From: Dermatemys mawii
Taxonomy: Eukaryota; Chordata; Testudines; Dermatemydidae
Direction of reading: 5' to 3'
Length of the DNA stretch: 64,000 nt
Assembly: GCA_007922305.1 (NCBI GenBank)
Contig: ML677365.1
Coordinates: 14,376,506 to 14,440,505 of the forward strand
The notes under the pieces are model-generated. The model had not been told where the DNA came from, searched no databases, and saw nothing but the letters and a program-made list of their open reading frames with translations. This document shows, one piece after another, positions 24,930 through 33,834 of this stretch (position 1 is the first letter of the stretch; every line of letters starts with the position of its first letter). Position numbers and translations under genes: made by a program.

Positions 24930-26060
24930 AGAGAGTTTTCCTTAGAGGTACCTATAGGGGTGACTATGCCTGTGCCCTGGCATCCCTCATGCTTCAAGCC
25001 AGGGTATAAAGCGTGGAGCAATCCCACCCATCCTTTGGTTTCTTCTGAACATTTGTGGTCAGTGGCTGGAGTGTGCTCTCACTCGTTCCTTCTGCGAATG
25101 TGCCATTATCGTTAATTTGTTGGTGGTTAATTGTACACATTCTGGGTCCTTTGACTCCCTTTTCTTTTTTCTTTTATATCCTTTGTTCACTGTCAGTCAT
25201 CAGTGGACGCTGGGCTCTCACTGGTACTTGAAGAATCTGTGACAATCCCCTGGTTTCATCCACCTCACACAATCAGTTTACTTACTGGTCGTCTTTCCAA
25301 AGTCACATGCTCATAAAGATAAAGAGAAGCTCCACACTTCTGATGTTTGTTTGCCAACCTTTTATCTGAACAGAACCAAAGCTCTTTTAAGTCTCTTCAC
25401 AGCTGTTCATCTTTTGCATAGAAGAAATGAGAGGGCATCCTGCAACAGTGCAATGACAGTAATACAGCTGGTGATCCATTTGGACAATGTGCTACAAGAT
25501 CAAATCCATCACACCTGAAAACTCTCTGTATGCTCAACAAGAGCACACTCTGCCTCCGCAGCGTTTGTGGGGGACGTCCCTGTTGTGGACATCATATTGC
25601 CATTCTATAGGTCTTCAGTCTATGCTGTTGCTAGATAGTATGCAATTACTGCCACCTGAAGAGAAGATATGATTGTTGGGGAAAGCACTCCTGCTGTCGT
25701 CATCCTCCTAATGAGACTTCTAGCCCCACTTCTGCTGAAAGCTGCTTGGAGTCACCTGGGTAACAGACATATGCAATTGCTTGAAGAAAAGCAGGTTGTT
25801 CACTCTTTCTAACTGTTCTTCCTGATGTGTTACGTGTGTCCATTACAATCTACCCTACTTTCCCAACACACCGGAATCTTTCATCTAAGAGATCGGCATG
25901 AACAAAGGAAAGGCAGGTTGGCTCTGCCCTTTATGCTCATGGATTGGAGCATGAAGGACTCTAGGGCTGCCCCTGCAGCTACTACTATGAAAAATTCTCT
26001 GGCATCAGTGCTTGAGATATGCACATGCCCTTAGAGTAATGAAAATATGCAGTACATTTT
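24930..26060. repeat. Cluster of unclassified interspersed-repeat fragments
   Basis: The segments 'gaggtacctataggggtgac' (near 24945) and 'cttgaagaaaagcaggttg' with 'cctgatgtgttacgtgtgtc' (near 25780-25840) look like pieces of a long repeat that I associate with turtle DNA. The region between them is unassigned. No conserved reading frame is present. Confidence 0.35.
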
Positions 26061-26457
26061 GAAGAAGAGCTACAAGAGATGAGTAACTTTTTTTTTTTTT
26101 CCTTCCAGATTTACTCCCACTGACAAGGGTAATAGGGCCTGTAAAATTAGTGTTGTCTAAATATGCTTGACCTCACATGCTTTCACCGATTCAGAATTTT
26201 TAGCTTTCTTGCTTGGCAAAGTACACCAGACTGCATTATGCTGAAGACATATTCATCATAAACACTAGTGAAGCATAGCGCTTTCATAAGGTGACTTGTT
26301 ACATTTATTGTTTTGTAATACTGTTTCAAGAAAGCTCAAAGGGTCCTATTTTAAATAGGAAACTTTGCAACATAACCAAGGGAGGAGGAAAATGTATCTC
26401 AAACATATTGATATACTCTCTGTGGATCAGTGCCAAGCGTGAGATGCTTTACAGTGG

Positions 26458-26935
26458 TTAGTATCGGAGGGGTAGCCGTGTTAGTCTATAAGGTGCTACA
26501 AGACTCTTTGTCGTTTTTGCAGATCCACACTAACAGATTTTAGGGATCATGAGCTTTCGTGGGCTAAGACCCACTTCATCAGATGAATGTTGTGGAAATC
26601 TCCAGAGGCAGGTATAAATAGCAGGCAAGAAAGCAAGGTAAATTCAGTCGGGGCGGGGGAGGGTGAAGCCCACTTCCAGCAGCTGATCTGGAGATGTGAA
26701 CACCCAGAGAGGAGAAACTGCTTTTGTAATTGGCGAGCCATTCACAGTCAATATTAAGTCCAGACCTGATAGTGCCGAATTTGCAGATGAACTGGAGCTC
26801 AGCCGTTTCTCTTTGAAGTCTGGTCTTGAAAAACCAGCAAAAAAACTTCAAGTCTCTTAGGAATTGGTCTTGCTTGAGAGTGAGTGTTTGATATATCCCA
26901 TGCAAAGAGAACACAAGATTGAAAGAACATTTATT
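26458..26935 (-). mobile_element. Retroelement 3' end with conserved protein tail
   Basis: Read on the minus strand, an open frame at 26914-26579 contains FKTRLQRETAELQF and SSLGVHIS, a protein tail I recognise from repeated sauropsid retroelements. It is followed by the tail containing 'catgagctttcgtggg' (plus strand) and ending 'ggggtagccgtgttagtct'. The same tail occurs alone at 8521-8580. Whether it is a Penelope-like element or another LINE cannot be settled by eye. Confidence 0.55.
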
Positions 26936-27464
26936 AGAACATGGGGGAAAATCTTTTGTTTATAAAAAGTGCAGTTGATGAGTCACAATAGCTGCTATTT
27001 CTTGATTTGCACATCTGTTGAAATTGGCAAAAAATCTTCTAATGCTCGTTCTTTCCGCTCCAGAGGGAGGGAGGGAGGCTTATATTCCTCTTCTTGGTTA
27101 CTGTACTTTTAAGAGAGTTTATTTCCAACAAGTTTATCACCTTAAATTAATGTTGTTTTTTTACTATAACTGATTTGTTTCATACTTAGTGAAGATAACA
27201 ATTTTGTACATATTACTGTTGATTACAACACCAAAGATTACTATAAGGGAAACATTTGCAAAAAAGTGTTTGGTTTTTTCAGGTTGTTTATTTTGTGCAT
27301 TGGATAGTATTTGGTCAGTTGCACTATCATTGTTTTCCCTGACTTCTGTGTGGGTCTTAAATTAATTAACAGGAGAGAGGGAGTATGGTTGTTAAACTAT
27401 AAAAATCAGCAGGGGTACTCAAGCAAGTGTAGTAGGTGAAAATTATTTTCACCAGATGTCACAT

Positions 27465-27650
27465 TAACAGAGAGATGGTCCCTATTGTATTCCATTGCAA
27501 GATGTGCACATGCGCCAGGTTCCCAGAGCCAGAGCTTTTCAAAGTAATAGTGTGTTCGTATGCACCGTGGCATTACCTTGTGCTTTCACCTGAGACGAGA
27601 AAGGGTGGAGCGGATCAACCGTGTCGTCAGTTCCTTCATACTGCCTAAGA
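27465..27650. repeat. Unclassified interspersed-repeat fragment
   Basis: The sequence 'ggtccctattgtattcc' followed by 'gatgtgcacatgcgcc' and 'gtcagttccttcatac' resembles a common turtle repeat head. Its 70-codon open frame is not protein-like. Confidence 0.4.
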
Positions 27651-28184
27651 TTCGTGTCAGAGCTGCTTCCTTTTTCTCTCTTCCGTTGTGATGCACTTCC
27701 CAGAAAATCTGCTTTTTAAATCTTGTACACAGTTCAGATTTTACTGATTTTAGCAGGAGTTTTAATGTTCATAGTAATTTTTCTAGGATCAAGGATTCTG
27801 GGACACTGCTTCGGTTTCCACCAATCCTGCCCCCCCCCAGGGCACCCTCACCCCCCCACACACACCTGCATCTGGGCCCTGGATTATGCTGAGGACACCA
27901 GGATTCAAGGTCGGCACTTCCTGCCTTTTGCTTAGTTTCATTCAACGACAAGCATCAATATTTCCTGTACTGCTTGGGGGAAGCCCACATCGTGTCCAGT
28001 TCAGTATCTGCCTCTTCTTCTCTGCCAGTGTCCAGGGAAGCCAGGCCCTGAGTCTTAAGATGTACCTCATTTGGGGCTGTAGTCAGCTCCTGAGCAGTAC
28101 ATCGTGTACACTGACCTGAGCAGTCCAGGAGCCTCCTATCGCAGAGTCCCAGTCCAGATCTGTCGGTGCCAGTGCTATAAATGA

Positions 28185-28846
28185 GGCTGCAGTTTAGTCA
28201 CGGAAGTCATGGAAGTCACGGAATCCAAAGACCCCTGTGACTTCAGCCAGAGCTGGCTGGGAGCTGCGGGGTCCCATGCCACCTGTGGAGGCAGGGAGCT
28301 GCGCAATATTCCTGCAGCTCCCGGCCACTGCAAGTAGCAGGGGGAGCCCTGCAGTTCCCTGCCGCCGCTCTGGGCCACTGCAGGGGGGAATTCCCACTGC
28401 TCTCAGCAGCAAGGGGTGGCAGGGGGGATCGTCGCTGTGGGTGGCCAGAGGAGATCCACACCCCTTCTGGATGCCATGGGTGGCAAGGGGAATCCTTGGC
28501 ACACCCCGCATGGGAGCAGGGGGGATCTCAGCCGCCTCCAGGTGGGAGGGGGAGTCCCCACCGCTCCCAGCCACCATGGGCAGCAAGAGGGACCCTTGCC
28601 GCTCTCTGCCATAACAGGAGGCAGGGAGGACTCCCAGAGCTTGGAGTCGGCAGTGGAGGGGGATCCTGGAGCTCGTAGCCCACCCTCCTCCCCCCCAGCT
28701 GCCCAGGCTACCCATTTTGTCATGGGTATTTTTAGTAAAAGTCAAGGACAGGTGACGGGCTTCTGTGAATTTTTCGTTACTGTTAGTGAACTTTTTTATT
28801 ATTGTCCTTGAGTTTTTCTAAAAATATCCATGACAAAAACGTAGCC
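28185..28846. mobile_element. TIR-bearing GC-rich non-autonomous element
   Basis: The left end ggctgcagtttagtcacgg and the reverse-complemented right end ggctacgtttttgtcatgg match at 14 of 19 positions. The flanks tga and tta fit a TWA-type 3-bp duplication. The interior is GC-rich and built of degenerate units around 'cactgcaggggg' and 'gcaaggggtggcagg'. Open frames on both strands across it, up to 183 codons, are by-products of this composition. Probably PIF/Harbinger-like, by inference. Confidence 0.55.
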
Positions 28847-30248
28847 TTAGCTATGGATACTGCACTGGGGCCTAGCCATGAAACCCAGAAGAATGTGTAT
28901 AAGCATGGTAGTAAGTGTTCCTCCAGGTTGAAGAAAGAGAGGCTGCATTGTCCATGAATTCTGGCCATAGAATAGGGGCACATTCCAAGGCTCATGAGAG
29001 TACGAAGAAGTCTCATCGTTCACTGGATCTGCCGGTCTAGGTTCCCAGCTCTGCCAGCGCAGCGTTAATCGTTGGTATGGAACCATTATACATCCTTGCG
29101 TGCTTGTATTTTAACAAATCCATTTCCTCATTTAATGGTTGGAATTGTTTTTTACCCAAGAAAACTAAAGTAAATAAAATAATGTTCTGAAAGTTTTGTT
29201 TTGGCTTCGTATTTATTGGTTTACAAAGTCCAGATGAGTAACTCCAGAAATTTGCTCTTTAAAATTTAGGTTTCTAGGTTAAATATACATTGTGTTAAAA
29301 AATATATTCTGGGTGGCTCTGCTAGAATTTGTCCAATTTAAAAATATACATATATTATTTAATGCTGGATTGCTTCCTACAGATTTGTGTGTTTGTAACC
29401 AGGATTAGATCTCCACCTAGAATTTCTGTCATTTTGTTTTTATGCTGTTTAAAAAATAATGGTATAGTGGTTAATTTGTCAATGTATCACCAGTTTTTAA
29501 AGACATTTCATCAAATTACTTTGCATTGACCTTTTTTGGGACTGGTGATAGAATTCCATTTCTGATGAATTTAAGTGAACTGAGATTAGTACTTCAATTT
29601 TCAATTTATTATTTTGGACTGCAGAATTTGATAAAAATGAGTAGCAAAGAATTGGTTGATGTATAATACAATAATTAAATTCCACGTACCATAAAACAGT
29701 AATGATACAGCATGTTGACATGAGGTCTTATTTCCCTTTATAAAGTGGAAAAATATTAGTTATTGAAGCTCTGTAAACTTGTTTTATAAGAAGTAGGAGA
29801 ATTTGACAAGCATTTAGTTTTCCACTTAGTTTATGGATTTAGTACACAATTACTTAACAGCAGTGTCTCTGACAAATGAACCTTCATTTGCCTCAGGAGA
29901 AAAGGTATTTTGGATTCTAACAGATTTTTTTTTCTTTCTTAGCCTCAGTCAAGTCAAATCATACATGTCAATATGTGTAATATGCAGTGTTTTAGCCAGG
30001 TTGTTCCCAGGATATTCAAGAAACTAGGTTAGTGAGGTAACAACTTATAGGTGTAGTAGTAATTTTAACCACTGTGAAGTGAGGCACAATACAAGAGAAC
30101 AGTCATAATTCAACCAGCAACAATATAGATTTTTTTAATTCAGCTATGAATTGAGTACTAATATGCATGATGCTCTGAAATAAAAGCTCACTTTTAATTT
30201 ACTTATAGCATTTTAAATATTTTACTTAAGATACAGTCTACAGCATAA
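28847..30248. other. Non-coding stretch, unassigned
   Basis: Nothing recognised beyond AT-rich intron-like sequence. Confidence 0.5.
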
Positions 30249-30256
30249 GGCATCCC

Positions 30257-30601
30257 TAGGGATACCACCTGTCTAATGGCTGGTAACCAGATCCCTGTGG
30301 CCCTTCCTCTGTCCCTCATTGCTCTCTCCCCTTCCTTGTCGCTCACTGGATCGAACACCACCCCCCACAGCTCCCTCTGCTCAGGGCTGGACGAGAGCTG
30401 CTGCTCTCTGACAAGGAGCCTTCCAGCAAGTAGGAGGTGGCCCTGCCTGAGCAAGAGCTGGCACAGGTTAATGATGCATTGCCCCTACCCACCCTGTGGT
30501 AACTAGACTTTTGGTGTCCAATCAGTACATCTGACCAGACACTGCCAGGTCCCCTTTTTGACCGGACTTTCCAGTTGAAAACCAGGCACCTAGCAACCCT
30601 A
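30257..30601 (-). mobile_element. hAT-like MITE, tagggttgcca family (copy 1)
   Basis: The ends are tagggataccac and, reverse-complemented, tagggttgctag. Flanks ggcatccc (30249-30256) and agcatccc (30602-30609) match 7 of 8, an 8-bp duplication as expected for hAT elements. Its right part, reverse-complemented, matches the left part of the element at 34660-35702 ('ccagttttc', 'gggaccct', 'aaaagtccggtcag' blocks), so it is the same family in inverse orientation. Confidence 0.75.
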
Positions 30602-30609
30602 AGCATCCC

Positions 30610-33071
30610 ATCAGTGAAAAAGAGGACATGAAGGTGTTTTAACAGTACTGAATGGATTTTGCTTGCAAAATTTCTCATTCCCAAGGCCTTGCAACCTTCT
30701 CCAGTTTACAAGAGAGGACATGTTTGGATGTGACTGGACTGTTAACTGGAAATGCAAATAATAGTATGAAGCTGCAGGTTTTTAAAAGTAGACCTTCCTT
30801 TACACATTCTGGTAGCAAAGTTGCTATGGAAATGACTCTCCTAGATTTTCTAGACTTGCATCCTACATGTAAATGCTAATGTTGTTGCAGCAGAGGGATG
30901 GTGAAGTTACTGTAAGATCTCAGTAATCTGTTCATGGTGAATCAGTTTGTCAGAGCATAATACACTAGCAAATACTTCATTTCATTTAGTATATATTGTT
31001 TATGTATATTGTCACTGCAGAATTTGTTTGCATGACTTATGCATGATGCATATGAACATTATATTTCACAGTCCCAGAAATGCAGGACTTGAAATATATC
31101 AACTTTGAAAGAAATACATTTAAAAGCACTTGACCATGGTTCTCAGTTTTAGTGAAACTAGCTGTAATTTCATGATTCTTAAGTATTTTCACAGTATAGC
31201 AATCACATGATGAAATCATCAGGTGTTGGCTTACAAAAGTGAAATATCAGTAAAATGGAAATGGAAAATACTTCCCACCACATCTTACATTTTTCGTATT
31301 TATATGTAAGACATTAGTTTCCTCACAGTAGTCACTGTGTGCTGTGTTAATGGCTGTGTTTTAATTATCCTCTTGGCTGCAGATTTACTGCTGTTTAAGG
31401 AGAGGTTGTTTTTTAAGGTGTGGATTTTTGGTTTTGGGGTTGTTTTTTTTTTTGTTTTTTTTGTTGTTGTTGTTGTTTTTACAAAGATGAGAATGACCTC
31501 CCCAAATATGTGCACTAGCCTAGCCATGATACGATCATATTTATATTTTGATTTACTGTTTCTGGTTGCACATTCATGGGATCAAATCTTCCCCTCAGAG
31601 AGATCAGTGCGTTGATATTTCCACTGCTAGTCAATCTTGCTTTGAAACTTCCCCTGCTTTACCTTGTGTTCTTTTGCTGGCTGTTGTTAGAGGTGTCTCT
31701 CGACATGCACTTAGTCACTGTTCAAATAGTGGCTGGTCCTATATCTAGGATACAAATTATGTTGTATGCCGTTGGCTCAAGGTCTTCTGCTCAATATGCT
31801 AACACTTAACATATTCCTAAGTCTCCCATCTACCAAAATGTATACAAAAAATTGAATTTGTAATGTATCACGTTATGTAGACCCTACAAATCCCTCCTTC
31901 CCCTTCCTGTTTGTTTCTAGCAGTTAACTTCAGTATGACACATTGAAAACCAGTTGCACTCCTCCTTTTCCATATTGAGAGAGAGTCTGAAAACACTGAG
32001 AAACAAAATATGAAGGCCAAAAATGTGGTAGTCCACGATACACTGGAGGAAGCCAGTATAGCCAATTATACAATATTAACATCTTCCAGGAAACATCTCC
32101 CATTTCCCCCTCATTATCAAAAGTTGTATGATCAGGTGTCATGTTTTCTGAGAGCCAGATAGCCCCCTGTATGGAAAAACCTGTGGGAAGGATGGGTAAT
32201 GGAGGTACCCATACTGCATTTTTCTGTAACTGGCTCCTTTGCTTGAAGATAGTAGAAAATGGAGGTTGGGGATTTTTGATGCTGTGTTCCCTCCCAGTCT
32301 CATGGCTCCATGAGGAGGGGAGACCCATGCTGTTATATGGGGGTGGCTACTACTCTGCTGATTCCCCTTTGCCTGGAAGCAAGATCCGGTAAAAGAACCA
32401 TGCTGCCATTGGCTGGGTCTCCTGGCAGCTGCTTAGTAGCAGCCACTGAAAGAAACCTGAGGGAAGTTCAGCGCTAATCTCTATTACCTCCTGCCTGGGT
32501 TTCAGCATGGAAATCCCATGTTTGTTTGTTCCCTTTCTGCTCTGTTTCTAGAAGTCCACAGACCCTGAGTGGAAGAATACTCATATAGAGCAAGGGGGCT
32601 TTAAATTCTTGTTTTGTTTAGCTAGCTATAATGGTTCTATGATATGTGTCCCTCCCGCTCACCCTCCACCCCGCACTAAGTATTGTAGGCTTAATAGGTT
32701 AAACACTGTAAATCCACTAATTACAATATACTTCTGTTTGAAAGAGCTGCTTATATTTTCCATCATTTTATTCACAGAGCAGTGTAGTAAAAAGACAAAC
32801 GTACAATCTTGGTAAATGACAAAGGTGCAGCAGATTAACGAAGCAAACAGCTAGGTAAGGCTGTTGGTGGGAAAGGAGGAAGAGTTAGCAGTAATATGTA
32901 TAATATGAGTAATAAGGTGCTCAGGTACTATACTCAGGTACTCAGTGCTCAGGTACTATATAAAAGTATATATACTCTTTTTTTTTTTTTTTTAGAATTA
33001 GCAAAGGGACTGAATGAATATGATTCTAACCTGTCCCTTTTTTTCTCCCCTCCCCTTCCCTTCCAATTTAG
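30610..33071. other. RNF19A: Presumed intron 1, 3' part
   Basis: No exon recognised. It contains a T/G-rich low-complexity run at 31441-31480 and a 'caggtacta' repeat at 32920-32960. It ends with two consecutive polypyrimidine-AG acceptors, at 32994-32995 and 33070-33071. Confidence 0.5.
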
Positions 33072-33238
33072 ATCATTTCTATGAAGAGTTGGCAGGAAAC
33101 AAATGCGTGTGAAGAAGTTTCTGTATGAAGACCATCTGTCCAGTACCGATTACCTGACAGCATGACTTAACATGTTTTCTCATATTGAATTGAGCCTTAA
33201 AAATGATTAGGGTTACATTTTAACTTAATACACTTCTG
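33072..33238 (+). other. RNF19A: RNF19A 5' leader (part of first coding exon)
   Basis: The strong polypyrimidine acceptor 'cccttccaatttag' ends at 33071, so the exon probably starts at 33072. An alternative acceptor ending at 32995 would extend it. The leader contains five ATGs upstream of the coding start, opening short frames at 33081-33128, 33125-33157, 33162-33170, 33172-33210 and 33203-33223. An in-frame TAA at 33221-33223 blocks any N-terminal extension from the coding ATG. The upstream ORFs could dampen translation; this is inference. Confidence 0.6.
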
Positions 33239-33834
33239 ATGAATGTTCTAGAAATGAGTTTGCATCGGCAAATGGGTTCTGATCGGGACCTGCAATCTTC
33301 TGCCTCCTCGGTGAGTTTGCCTTCAGTTAAAAAGGCACCAAAGAAAAGAAGAATTTCGTTGGCCTCTATCTTTCGAAGGAAAAAGGACACAAAACGCAAA
33401 TCCAGGGATTTAAATGGAGGGGTGGATGGAATTGCAAGTATTGAAAGTATACATTCGGAAATGTGTACAGATAAGAACTCTATTTTCTCCACGTATACCT
33501 CTTCAGACAGTGGAGCCACCTCTAGCAGCAAACCAAGTGGAGACTTCATGGAGTGTCCCTTGTGCCTTTTGCGGCACTCTAAGGACAGGTTCCCAGAAAT
33601 AATGACTTGTCACCATAGGTCTTGTGTGGATTGCTTACGTCAGTATCTCCGGATAGAAATCTCTGAGAGTAGAGTTAATATCAGCTGCCCAGAATGCTCT
33701 GAACGATTTAATCCACATGATATTCGTTTGATATTAAATGATGACATCTTGATGGAAAAATATGAAGAATTTATGCTTAGACGGTGGCTTGTTGCAGACC
33801 CGGATTGTAGATGGTGCCCAGCTCCAGACTGTGG
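33239..33834 (+). CDS. RNF19A: RNF19A coding exon 1 (N-terminus, RING1, start of IBR)
   Basis: Encodes residues 1-198 and two bases of codon 199. The first ATG (33239) gives [16 protein letters not shown] second ATG at 33254 (MSLHRQMG) has a better context (G at -3) and may be the one used. The mammalian protein, as I recall it, carries about 30 more residues before MSLHRQ; here that extension is closed by a TAA at 33221. Contains a KKAPKKRR basic patch, a serine-rich stretch, the complete RING1 (CPLC ... CHHRSC ... CPEC) and the first IBR ligands (CRWCPAPDC). Donor GG|gtaagt at 33835. Confidence 0.95.

Noticed and set aside
28194..28811. Overlapping long open frames on both strands (up to 183 codons) in a GC-rich block
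   Set aside because: Open in many frames at once because of base composition and degenerate tandem units inside a TIR-bounded repeat; low complexity (Gly, Pro, Ser, Arg) and no known domain.
33414..33602. Alternative frame inside coding exon 1
   Set aside because: Shadow frame over the RING1-coding sequence.
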